Assembly: GCA_050247075.1 (NCBI GenBank)
Contig: JBFWUW010000148.1
Location: 1-5,494, forward strand
DNA length: 5,494 nucleotides
Direction: 5' to 3'
Source of the DNA: JBFWUW01 sp050247075
GTDB taxonomy: Bacteria; Planctomycetota; Planctomycetia; Pirellulales; JBFWUW01
Positions within the stretch are counted from its first letter, which is position 1, and every line of letters begins with the position of its first letter. Shown in pieces: positions 1 through 5,494 of the stretch. Under the pieces are notes generated by a model, which had not been told where the DNA came from, did no database searches, and saw nothing but the letters and a program-made list of their open reading frames with translations. A program made the translations under genes and the position numbers.

Positions 1-1100
1 GATACGTCCTTGGTTTCCAAGGTGGGCCGCAACTGCTCGGGCGGGCAATAGTCGTACTCCACGGCGTACCCGTAACGCATGATCTCGGCCCGTTCCAAGC
101 CCGGAATCTGGCGGAAAATCGCATCTTGAACGTCGCGCGGCAAGCTTGTCGAAACGCCGTTGACGTACACCTCGTGCGTATTCCGCCCTTCGGGTTCCAG
201 AAACAATTGATGCCGGTCCTTGTCGGCAAACCGCACGACCTTGTCTTCAATGGAGGGGCAATACCTTGGTCCGCGCGACTCGATCTGGCCGGAATACATC
301 GGCGCGCGATGTAGATTGGCGCGGATCAATTCATGCACGGCCTGGTTGGTGTGGGTAATCCAACACGGTATTTGCGGCTGCGAGACGCTATCACTCATGA
401 ACGAGAACGGCTGCGGCTGTTCGTCGCCGGGCTGCAACTCGGTTCGGCTGAAGTCGATGGTGCGGCCGTTCAGCCGCGGCGGCGTACCAGTCTTGAAGCG
501 CGCCAGCCGAAAACCCAGCCGCGTTAGCGCGCCGCTAATGCCAGCGGTCGTTCCCTCGCCGGCGCGGCCCCCGGCCGTTTGGGCTTCGCCCGTGTGCATT
601 ATCGCTTGCAAAAAAGTTCCGGTAGTCAGTATGACGGCCCGAGCCCTGTAGACGGCGTCTCCCCGTACTCGCACGCCTGTCACGCGTTTGCCGCCGGCAT
701 GGTCCTCAACCAGCAAGTCCTCCACCACCTCTTGCCGCAGCGTGAGATTTGGCTGGCTTTCGACCAACCGCTTGATCTCTTGCTGGTAGAGCTTTTTATC
801 CGCCTGTGCCCGCGGGCTGTGCATGGCCGGCCCCTTGCGGCGGTTGAGCAAGCGAAACTGAATGCCCGTGGCGTCGATCGCCTGGCCCATGACGCCCCCC
901 AGGGCATCGACCTCGCGCACAATCTGCCCCTTGGCGACTCCGCCGATGGCCGGGTTGCAGCTCATTTGGCCCACGGTATCGCAGTTGGTCGTCAGCAAGG
1001 CGGTCTTTGCCCCCAGCCGGGCAGCCGCCAGTGCCGCCTCGGTGCCGGCGTGGCCCGCGCCGATCACCAGCACGTCAAAGTCGTAGATGGAAGTCGTCAT
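1..1100 (-). CDS. mnmG: tRNA uridine-5-carboxymethylaminomethyl(34) synthesis enzyme MnmG (GidA), N-terminal 366 residues
   Basis: MnmG works with the GTPase MnmE in the cytoplasm. It uses FAD, NADH and methylene-tetrahydrofolate to place an aminomethyl or carboxymethylaminomethyl group on U34 of certain tRNAs. Translating the reverse strand from the ATG at 1100 gives the family signature in order: an FAD Rossmann motif GAGHAG at residues 14-19, QMSCNPAIGG at 45-54 with the conserved Cys48, EVDALGG at 63-69, FKTGTPPRL at 202-210, RYCPSIEDK with the second conserved Cys281, and EPEG at 302-305. The frame is intact to the left edge. Family members have about 620-630 residues, so the C-terminal 40% is outside the window, including the helical domain that contacts MnmE and tRNA. 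Four ATGs lie within 14 bases of the start, but only the one at 1100 is in frame. No clear Shine-Dalgarno site is seen. The gap to the upstream NagB–PIG-L gene is 54 bp, so co-transcription is plausible. The identification is very secure. Confidence 0.97.
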   Translation of the reverse strand, partial: MTTSIYDFDVLVIGAGHAGTEAALAAARLGAKTALLTTNCDTVGQMSCNPAIGGVAKGQIVREVDALGGVMGQAIDATGIQFRLLNRRKGPAMHSPRAQADKKLYQQEIKRLVESQPNLTLRQEVVEDLLVEDHAGGKRVTGVRVRGDAVYRARAVILTTGTFLQAIMHTGEAQTAGGRAGEGTTAGISGALTRLGFRLARFKTGTPPRLNGRTIDFSRTELQPGDEQPQPFSFMSDSVSQPQIPCWITHTNQAVHELIRANLHRAPMYSGQIESRGPRYCPSIEDKVVRFADKDRHQLFLEPEGRNTHEVYVNGVSTSLPRDVQDAIFRQIPGLERAEIMRYGYAVEYDYCPPEQLRPTLETKDV

Positions 1101-1154
1101 GCATCCATCATACGGACGGCGGCGGCTTTGCGAAACGGAGCAGCGTACTACCGC

Positions 1155-3065
1155 CTAAATCGGCTCGCCGTTCCAGCGCACAAAGCCCTCCAACGCGTAG
1201 TATTCCGGCAGGCCAATCCGGTTGTAGGTGTCGGCCGTGTTGCGGTTGCGGTCCTCGGCCCGCTGCCAGAATTCGCGCGGGTCGGCACCCGGAAAGAGTG
1301 CCTCGTCCTTTTGCGACTCGTGCATAAAGATGGCCTCGCGCTTGCGGTCCATGTCTTGCGAACTCAGCGGCACGGCAATCTCAATCTCGTGCGCCGGCCA
1401 CTCTTGCCAGGCACCCCGATAGAGCAAAACCTCTGGCCGGGTGCCGCTGGCGGTTTCGATCTCGGCCAAGGCCCGAAAGATCGCGTCTGCACAAACACGG
1501 TGCGTGCCGTGCGGGTCTGACAGGTCGCCCGCCACGTAGATTTGCGCCGGCTGCACGCGCTCGATCAGCTCGCGCACAATCCGCACGTCCTCGCTGCCGA
1601 TGGGGTTCTTGGCGATGGTGCCGGTGCGGTAGAACGGCAAGTCCAGAAAATGGAGATGCTCCTCGCGGCAGCCGGCCACGATGGCACCGGCCTTGGCTTC
1701 GCTCCAGCGGATCAGGCCCTTGATGGCCAATACGCAATCGCTGTCGGGTTCGCCCGGCGCTTTGTTGGCCAGCGCCTGGCAGACTTTTTCCTCCAGTTCG
1801 CGCGACTTGTCGTGCTCGATGCCGAACAGCCGGTTGAACTCCGTAACCAGGTCGGCCACGCGCTGCGCGTCATGGTCGAACACGGCGATATTGCCGCTGG
1901 TCATGTAGGCCACATGGCACTCGTGGCCATCCTCCACCAGGCGGATCAACGTGCCGCCCATGCTGATCACATCGTCGTCCGGGTGGGGGCTAAAGCAGAT
2001 GATCCGCCGCGGATCCTTGCCGGCGGGATGATATTCAATGGTGTCCATCATCCAACGAAAGACGCGGTGCGCCAGCGCCGAGGCCGGGCCATGATGCCGC
2101 AGCAACTGGTGCAGATTATGGTCGCGAAAATCGCCATCGCTCAGTTTGAGCAGCGCCTTACCCGACTTTTCCACCAGCCACAGCACGGCCCTCTTGATGA
2201 GCGCGTCTGTCCAGTGGACGTTGCCCAGGGACCAGGGGGTGGCCATGCCGGTTAGTTCGCTGGCGGCGGCGGCATCGAGCAGAAATGAACAATCGGGATG
2301 TTCACGCAGCAAGCTGGCTGGCACGCGGTCGGTCAGCGGGCCTTCCACGGCGTCGCGGATGATCCGCCCTTTGTGCTCGCCCAGGGCCATTAAAATGACC
2401 TTCCGCGAATCCAAAATCGTACCGATGCCCATCGTCAGGGCCTGCGTGGGAACGTTCTCCTCGCTGAAGAAATCGCTGGAGGCATCGCGCCGGGTGACAG
2501 GGTCCAACGTGGCTAGCCGCGTGCGGCTGTTGCGCACGCTGAACGGCTCGTTGAAGCCGATATGCCCGTTGCGGCCAATGCCCAAAAGCTGCACATCAAT
2601 ACCGCCCGCGCGGGCAATTTGCATTTCGTACTGGCGGCAGTGGTCTTCGACCTGATCGAGCGGCACCATGCCGTCGGGAATATGGATATTCTCGGCCGGA
2701 ATGTTGACGAATTTGAAGAAATGCTCGTGCATCCAGCGGTGGTAACTTTGCAGCCGGTCGCGCGGCAGGCCGTAGTATTCGTCCAGGTTGAACGTCACCA
2801 CGCCGGCAAAATCGAGCCCTTCGTCCCGGTGCATGCGGACCAACTCGCGGTAGACGCCGACGGGCGTACTGCCGGTCGGCAGGCCCAGCACGGCCCGTTG
2901 GCCAAAGCTGTAGCGCTCGCGAATGACGCTGGCGATGGTTTGCGCCACGCTGCGGGCCAGGTCGCGGCCATGCTCAAAGACGTAACACGGTACGCTCACG
3001 CCCGCCACGCGGCGGGGAGCATGGGAAATTGCCGTTGCGCCGGCCAGGATGGTTGCCATTTTCAA
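1155..3065 (-). CDS. Glucosamine-6-phosphate deaminase (NagB-like) fused to a PIG-L/LmbE deacetylase domain
   Basis: This is a 636-residue two-domain cytoplasmic protein. Residues about 30-275 are a NagB fold: phosphate-loop GLPTGSTPVG at 61-70, FNLDEYYGLP at 92-101, and GIGRNGHIGFNEP at 162-174. By alignment with E. coli NagB, Asp95 matches the enolisation base Asp72, and His168 and Glu173 match His143 and Glu148. Asp141 is replaced by Asn166, which I recall in other NagB proteins too. A linker of about 80 residues (275-352) leads to a PIG-L domain with SPHPDDD at 359-365 and HGTH at 519-522; the likely zinc ligands are His361, Asp364 and His522. NagB alone converts glucosamine-6-phosphate to fructose-6-phosphate plus ammonia, and PIG-L enzymes remove N-acetyl groups from GlcNAc-type substrates. 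A deacetylase–deaminase pair acting on an amino sugar is therefore an inference; the substrate is unproven. The same fusion is known in Bacteroidetes. The frame opens with TTG at 3065; the ATG at 3059 (634 residues) is an equally good start. Neither has a Shine-Dalgarno site, and an in-frame TAG at 3117-3119 limits any extension. Confidence 0.93.
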   Translation of the reverse strand: MKMATILAGATAISHAPRRVAGVSVPCYVFEHGRDLARSVAQTIASVIRERYSFGQRAVLGLPTGSTPVGVYRELVRMHRDEGLDFAGVVTFNLDEYYGLPRDRLQSYHRWMHEHFFKFVNIPAENIHIPDGMVPLDQVEDHCRQYEMQIARAGGIDVQLLGIGRNGHIGFNEPFSVRNSRTRLATLDPVTRRDASSDFFSEENVPTQALTMGIGTILDSRKVILMALGEHKGRIIRDAVEGPLTDRVPASLLREHPDCSFLLDAAAASELTGMATPWSLGNVHWTDALIKRAVLWLVEKSGKALLKLSDGDFRDHNLHQLLRHHGPASALAHRVFRWMMDTIEYHPAGKDPRRIICFSPHPDDDVISMGGTLIRLVEDGHECHVAYMTSGNIAVFDHDAQRVADLVTEFNRLFGIEHDKSRELEEKVCQALANKAPGEPDSDCVLAIKGLIRWSEAKAGAIVAGCREEHLHFLDLPFYRTGTIAKNPIGSEDVRIVRELIERVQPAQIYVAGDLSDPHGTHRVCADAIFRALAEIETASGTRPEVLLYRGAWQEWPAHEIEIAVPLSSQDMDRKREAIFMHESQKDEALFPGADPREFWQRAEDRNRNTADTYNRIGLPEYYALEGFVRWNGEPI

Positions 3066-3213
3066 GAGAAAGGGAAGCGATGGAGAAGAAATAGAGCCAA
3101 CGGCCCGCCGAACTGGCTAGTATCGCAGAGAAAGGGGCGAAAATCCACGGGTGGCCGCTGTAGGCAGACATTTGAAGATGCTGCATTGCCAGCGAGTTGA
3201 ATGCGCACCGGCA

Positions 3214-3219
3214 ATTATA
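3214..3219 (-). promoter_or_regulatory. Putative -10 box (TATAAT) for the NagB–PIG-L gene
   Basis: Read on the minus strand this is a perfect TATAAT. It would start transcription near 3207 and leave a leader of roughly 145 bases before the NagB–PIG-L start. The hexamer 17 bases upstream is TTCGTG, a poor -35 (two of six matches to TTGACA), and it lies inside the left arm of the 26-bp inverted repeat. Planctomycete promoters need not follow the sigma-70 consensus closely, so this is a candidate only. Confidence 0.4.
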
Positions 3220-3235
3220 CGAAGCCTGGTGAGAA

Positions 3236-3364
3236 CCACGAATCAAACGAATCGAACGAATAAGGATCCTACGGTACGAGTTCTTCTAGTCGCTGCCCGC
3301 CCCCTGTTTCCTCAAGCGAGTTTCCACACAGGAGATTCATTCGCTGGATTCGTCTGATTCGTGG
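3236..3364. repeat. Inverted repeat with 26-bp arms made of a 9-bp-period ACGAAT motif
   Basis: The left arm at 3236-3261 and the right arm at 3339-3364 are reverse complements at 23 of 26 positions and are separated by 77 bases. Each arm is internally periodic. In the left arm ACGAAT starts at 3238, 3247 and 3256, exactly 9 bp apart. In the right arm the complementary ATTCG starts at 3339, 3348 and 3357, again 9 bp apart. Beyond the core, GAGAA at 3231-3235 on the left is matched by TTCTC at 3368-3372 on the right after a short offset. Similar TTCGT-rich intergenic repeats are familiar from planctomycete and other environmental genomes. The function is unknown; it may be a mobile non-autonomous element, a transcript-end structure or a protein-binding array. 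Confidence 0.8.
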
Positions 3365-3450
3365 ATCTTCTCTTAGCGGGGCAGTACCGATCCCGCGGTT
3401 CTCGGTCGCGATGCGCAATCCGGCCGGAGTATACGGCGTTTTTCGTGGTC

Positions 3451-3570
3451 TCGGCCCTCCAGGATGGAGCGCCGATTGTCGCCGTCGAGACGGCTCCTAC
3501 AGCCAAGTGCCACCTACGGCAACAAGGTGGCCCGCTATCGTTGCATTATCTTCAAATGCCTGGGCTGTAG
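3451..3570. repeat. Cluster of short hairpins with GTAG tetranucleotides (REP-like)
   Basis: Four stems are visible. The first is 3451-3475: TCGGC and CTCCA pair with TGGAG and GCCGA around a 3-base loop, giving 10 pairs with one C-C mismatch. The second is 3481-3494: GCCGT, loop CGAG, ACGGC. The third is 3509-3514 with 3526-3531 (GCCACC/GGTGGC). The fourth is 3497-3504 with 3563-3570 (CTACAGCC/GGCTGTAG), which encloses the third. Read on the minus strand, GTAG occurs at 3514-3517 and 3497-3500, and the second is followed directly by the GAGCCGT…ACGGC hairpin. A GTAG head before a small palindrome is the layout of REP elements that RAYT-type transposases mobilise in other bacteria. That the resemblance is more than formal is inference. 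Confidence 0.5.
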
Positions 3571-3583
3571 CAGGCAATTCCCT

Positions 3584-3604
3584 CGCCGATGTTAATAATC
3601 GGCG
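3584..3604. other. Perfect hairpin across the stop codon of the enolase-superfamily gene
   Basis: CGCCGAT at 3584-3590 and ATCGGCG at 3598-3604 form a perfect 7-bp stem with a 7-base loop, and the TAA stop (3592-3594, minus strand) lies in the loop. No T-run follows in the direction of transcription, so it is not a standard intrinsic terminator. It could protect or help define the mRNA 3' end. Confidence 0.45.
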
Positions 3605-4788
3605 ATCGAGCCATCCTTGAGCTTTCGGCCGGGCCAGCGGTAGGTCTGCGGCTTGCGAGATTCCTCCTCCACCTTTTGCTCATCGACTTCCACACCCAGG
3701 CCAGGCCCTGGCGGCAGGCCGACGTATCCATCGGCGTCGATCTGGTATTCCATCCGCAACAGGCCGGGTGGGTTGAAACCCCCGTTGTCGGGATAGAACT
3801 CGTGAATCAAGAACAATGGCACGGCGGCCGTAGTGTGCAGGCTGGCGGAGATTCCCAGAAAACTGGCCGTGCAATGCGGGGCCAGCGGAACCTGGTAAGC
3901 CTCGGCCAGGGTGGCAATCTTGCGCATGGAGGTAATGCCACCCGTGTGGCAGCAGTCGGGCTGCAAGATGTCGAGACAGCGATGCTCCAGGTAGGGCAGC
4001 ATCTCAAAGATCGTCCGGTCGCGCTCGCCGGCCGCCAGCGGTATGTTAATTTGCTCTTTCAACCGCCGGAAGACATCGATGTTGCCGGGGACCGCCGGCT
4101 CTTCGATGAACAGCACATCGTACGGTTGCAGCTTGCCCGCCAGTTGAATCAGCGTGGCCGGCGGCAAGGCGCTGTGGGCGTCGAACATCACCGCGCCGTC
4201 GGGGCCAACCTGCTCGCGGGCCGCGGCGATGGAGGCTACCACGCGGTCGAGTTCCGCTGGCGTGCTGCTATGTTCAAACACATCGGGGGGCGGCACCTTG
4301 CGGGCCTTGGGCGTGTGATAAACGCGAATTTTGTCACGGCATGGCCCGCCCAACAGCCGATAGACCGGCACGCCCCACAGTTTGCCGGCGATGTCCCACA
4401 AGGCCATGTCGATGCCGGCCAGCGTGTGGACCATCAGCGCGCCGCCCCGTATGTCGCGATGGGCGCGGTAAATCTTCTGCCACAGATATTCGATCCGCGT
4501 GGGGTTTTCGCCATCCAACAACTCGTACAGCGACTCCACCAGCGGCTTGGAAACGCGCGGATCGACTCCCTTGATATCCCCCCACCCCACAATGCCGGCG
4601 CTGGTCTCGATGCGGATGAAGACGTTGGGATTGACCCACCAGGCCCGCAACCCGGTGATGCGGATGCTCGACGCGCTATCGGCCACCTGCGCGGCCGGGT
4701 TGTCATCGGCCGAGACCGCCTCGGCCAGGAGTGCCTGGCCAGCACCAATCGCGGCCAGCGAGGCCAGCCATTGCCGTCGGGTAGACAT
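3592..4788 (-). CDS. Tat-exported mandelate racemase/galactonate dehydratase-like enzyme (enolase superfamily)
   Basis: The 398-residue product starts with a twin-arginine signal peptide: TRRQWL at residues 3-8, a hydrophobic stretch to about 22, and a likely cleavage after VSA at 27. It should therefore act outside the cytoplasm. The rest is an enolase-superfamily protein that aligns well with E. coli galactonate dehydratase DgoD. The capping domain covers about 42-145. The barrel carries metal ligands Asp203 (FDAH), Glu229 (FIEEP) and Glu255 (LAAGER). The acid/base residues are His205 and His305 (LAPHC, with Asp278 as a likely dyad partner), plus Glu330, matching DgoD His185, His285 and Glu310. 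Family enzymes take a proton next to a carboxylate and usually dehydrate sugar acids; the substrate here is unknown. Between Tyr157 and Asp203 there are about 20 fewer residues than in DgoD, and the usual GFTAxKxD second barrel strand is not recognisable. The start is supported by GGAG 7 bases upstream. Confidence 0.9.
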   Translation of the reverse strand: MSTRRQWLASLAAIGAGQALLAEAVSADDNPAAQVADSASSIRITGLRAWWVNPNVFIRIETSAGIVGWGDIKGVDPRVSKPLVESLYELLDGENPTRIEYLWQKIYRAHRDIRGGALMVHTLAGIDMALWDIAGKLWGVPVYRLLGGPCRDKIRVYHTPKARKVPPPDVFEHSSTPAELDRVVASIAAAREQVGPDGAVMFDAHSALPPATLIQLAGKLQPYDVLFIEEPAVPGNIDVFRRLKEQINIPLAAGERDRTIFEMLPYLEHRCLDILQPDCCHTGGITSMRKIATLAEAYQVPLAPHCTASFLGISASLHTTAAVPLFLIHEFYPDNGGFNPPGLLRMEYQIDADGYVGLPPGPGLGVEVDEQKVEEESRKPQTYRWPGRKLKDGSIADY

Positions 4789-4795
4789 GCCGTTT

Positions 4796-4799
4796 CTCC
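4796..4799 (-). promoter_or_regulatory. Ribosome-binding site (GGAG) of the enolase-superfamily gene
   Basis: On the minus strand GGAG lies 7 bases before the ATG at 4788. It is the only convincing Shine-Dalgarno sequence in the window and fixes this start, which also places the twin-arginine motif at the very N-terminus. No convincing -35/-10 pair for this gene was found between 4800 and 4960. Confidence 0.6.
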
Positions 4800-4990
4800 G
4801 GGAGAGCGTGGGGATAACGGTCTAATGTGCTTCAACGAGGGGCGCGATGCAAGTGGGCAATCGGTTCAGCCAATTTACACCCACCCACGCCAGGTACGGT
4901 TAAAACGGAAAGTGCAACGGGTTCGCCGTGCCAGGAGTTGGGCGTTTTGACGAATGAACCGTTGAAAGGATGATCGGACGAGTACGCGGC

Positions 4991-4999
4991 TGCTACAAT
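4991..4999 (+). promoter_or_regulatory. Extended -10 promoter (TGCTACAAT) for the antitoxin gene
   Basis: TGC followed by TACAAT (4994-4999) matches an extended -10 element, with five of six bases of TATAAT. There is no good -35: the hexamer at 17-bp spacing is TGATCG. Transcription would begin near 5006, giving a leader of about 70 bases. Just downstream, GTAAC at 5005-5009 and GTTAC at 5023-5027 form a short inverted repeat over the predicted start site. Phd-type antitoxins repress their own promoters by binding such palindromes, so this is a possible but weak operator. Confidence 0.4.
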
Positions 5000-5075
5000 A
5001 GGTAGTAACAAGCCCGAGTGCCGTTACGCGCCAAGGCGGGCCACGTCTAATTACTGCACAATTGCCGGTACGAAG

Positions 5076-5494
5076 ATGACGATCATCTCCATCGAAGAAG
5101 CTCAGGCCAACCTCGCGGAAATCATCCACCGGCTGTTGCCCGGCGAGGAGGTCACGATCACCAATCTTGGGCAACCCGTCGCTCAAGTCCGCAAGGCCGC
5201 GGAGGACTCAGCCTCGCAATCTTGGCCCTGCCGGGCCGGCAGCTACGCCAAGCCGGAGTTCTGGATGTCGCCCGATTTTGATGCCCCGCTTGACGACGAC
5301 CCCGTGGTAGCCGAGATCCACCGTATTCGCGCCGAGATGCTGGCGGATTGCGGGGGCGATTTCGACAAACTGAGGCAAAAGATTCGCGAGGACCAAGCCG
5401 GGTCGGGGTGCGTGATTATCGAGGCACCGGGACGAAGTGGCGGAGCGCCGCCTACCGTTGGCCTGACCGAAGTTCATTCGCCGGTCGTAGAACG
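5076..5494 (+). CDS. Phd/YefM-type antitoxin fused to a second small domain (3' end outside window)
   Basis: Translation from the ATG at 5076 is open for 139 codons to the right edge with no stop. Residues 1-40 (opening MTIISIEEAQANLAEIIHRL, then GEEVTITNLGQPVAQV at 23-38) are a typical Phd/YefM DNA-binding N-terminus. FWMSPDFDAPLDD at 62-74 is the tail commonly found in Phd-like antitoxins paired with PIN-domain VapC toxins, where it binds and blocks the toxin. Instead of ending there, the frame runs into DPVVAEIHRIRAEML (75-89) and GGDFDKLRQKI (93-103), which resembles a separate family of small proteins with the pattern DPIVxEVxxIR…DLxxLxxxL…SG that is common in planctomycetes and cyanobacteria. 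The rest (113-139) is Gly/Pro-rich and unrecognised. No strong Shine-Dalgarno site is seen. Antitoxins of this kind bind operator DNA and neutralise a cognate RNase; the toxin gene would lie beyond the window. The antitoxin call is fairly secure, the meaning of the second domain is not. Confidence 0.8.
   Translation, partial: MTIISIEEAQANLAEIIHRLLPGEEVTITNLGQPVAQVRKAAEDSASQSWPCRAGSYAKPEFWMSPDFDAPLDDDPVVAEIHRIRAEMLADCGGDFDKLRQKIREDQAGSGCVIIEAPGRSGGAPPTVGLTEVHSPVVE

Larger units (their letters stand above)
3165..3562. repeat. Outer imperfect inverted repeat, about 21-bp arms
   Basis: The arms at 3165-3185 and 3542-3562 are complementary at 18 of 21 positions, including an uninterrupted 11-base core, CATTTGAAGAT at 3169-3179 with its reverse complement at 3548-3558. 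The pair encloses the 26-bp ACGAAT inverted repeat, but off-centre: about 45 bases separate the arms on the left and about 175 on the right. An 11-base exact match in a region this small is unlikely but not impossible by chance, so this is only suggestive of the ends of a larger element. Confidence 0.45.
3066..3591. other. 526-bp non-coding region rich in repeats and hairpins
   Basis: This is the gap between the start of the NagB–PIG-L gene and the stop of the enolase-superfamily gene, both on the minus strand. Short open frames on either strand (for example 3312-3506 minus and 3361-3570 plus) run straight through inverted repeats, have no ribosome-binding site and resemble no family I know, so I do not call a gene. 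What it does hold is a TATAAT box reading left at 3214-3219, a 26-bp inverted repeat (3236-3261 with 3339-3364), a weaker outer inverted repeat (3165-3185 with 3542-3562), and a hairpin cluster at 3451-3570. I see no GC-hairpin followed by a T-run, so no classical Rho-independent terminator. Confidence 0.75.

Noticed and set aside
579..1520. 313-codon open frame on the plus strand
   Set aside because: It crosses the mnmG/NagB–PIG-L gene boundary antisense to both and shows no family motif.
1542..2255. 237-codon open frame on the plus strand
   Set aside because: It is antisense to the PIG-L half and the linker of the fusion protein, with no ribosome-binding site and no domain.
3451..3475. Strong hairpin as a Rho-independent terminator for the enolase-superfamily gene
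   Set aside because: The stem is good, but neither strand has a T-run after it, so the classical signature is missing.
3312..3506. 64-codon minus-strand frame in the intergenic region
   Set aside because: Its C-terminal part translates the inverted repeat arm and the rest translates hairpins, so it looks like repeat sequence that happens to be open.
3589..4950. 453-codon open frame on the plus strand
   Set aside because: It is exactly antisense to the enolase-superfamily gene, which has clear family motifs. The plus translation is rich in Gln, Arg, His and Val with no recognisable domain, as expected for the complement of a GC-rich gene.
4962..4999. TTGAAA at 4962-4967 as the -35 partner of TACAAT
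   Set aside because: The spacing is 26 bp, far beyond the 16-19 bp usable range; only the extended -10 was kept.
4875..5186. 103-codon minus-strand frame upstream of the enolase-superfamily gene
   Set aside because: It overlaps the antitoxin gene and its promoter on the opposite strand, and the antitoxin has clear Phd motifs while this product does not.

Overview
The window is GC-rich bacterial chromosome, and it most likely comes from a planctomycete (Pirellulales-like). This is an inference from three things: a NagB–PIG-L fusion protein, a Tat-exported enolase-superfamily enzyme, and weak or absent Shine-Dalgarno sites in front of most genes. No rRNA, tRNA, CRISPR array or transposase is visible. 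The long open frames antisense to the real genes are composition artefacts.

Layout from left to right. Positions 1-1100 (minus) hold the N-terminal 366 residues of MnmG, the FAD-dependent tRNA wobble-uridine modification enzyme; the gene runs off the left edge. After a 54-bp gap, 1155-3065 (minus) encodes a two-domain protein with an N-terminal glucosamine-6-phosphate deaminase (NagB) domain and a C-terminal PIG-L/LmbE-type zinc deacetylase domain. Positions 3066-3591 are a 526-bp non-coding stretch. It carries a good TATAAT box for the NagB fusion gene, a 26-bp inverted repeat built from a 9-bp-period ACGAAT motif, a second longer-range inverted repeat, and a cluster of small hairpins next to GTAG tetranucleotides that resemble REP elements. 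Positions 3592-4788 (minus) encode a Tat-signal-bearing mandelate racemase/galactonate dehydratase-like enzyme. Positions 4789-5075 form a divergent intergenic region with an extended -10 promoter facing right. From 5076 to the right edge (plus) lies a Phd/YefM-type antitoxin whose reading frame continues into a second short domain that I know as a separate small protein.

The three minus-strand genes read in the order enolase-superfamily enzyme, NagB–PIG-L, mnmG. The last two are close enough to be co-transcribed. The long structured gap suggests that the first gene is a separate unit. A sugar-catabolic theme (sugar-acid dehydration and amino-sugar deacetylation/deamination) links two of them, but this is inference from family membership. 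The antitoxin on the other strand is an independent accessory unit; a toxin partner, if there is one, would lie beyond the right edge.

The points most worth a second look are the antitoxin domain fusion, the repeat-rich intergenic region whose repeat arm covers the -35 area of a promoter, and the apparent loss of one barrel unit in the enolase-superfamily enzyme. The core metabolic genes are otherwise ordinary.
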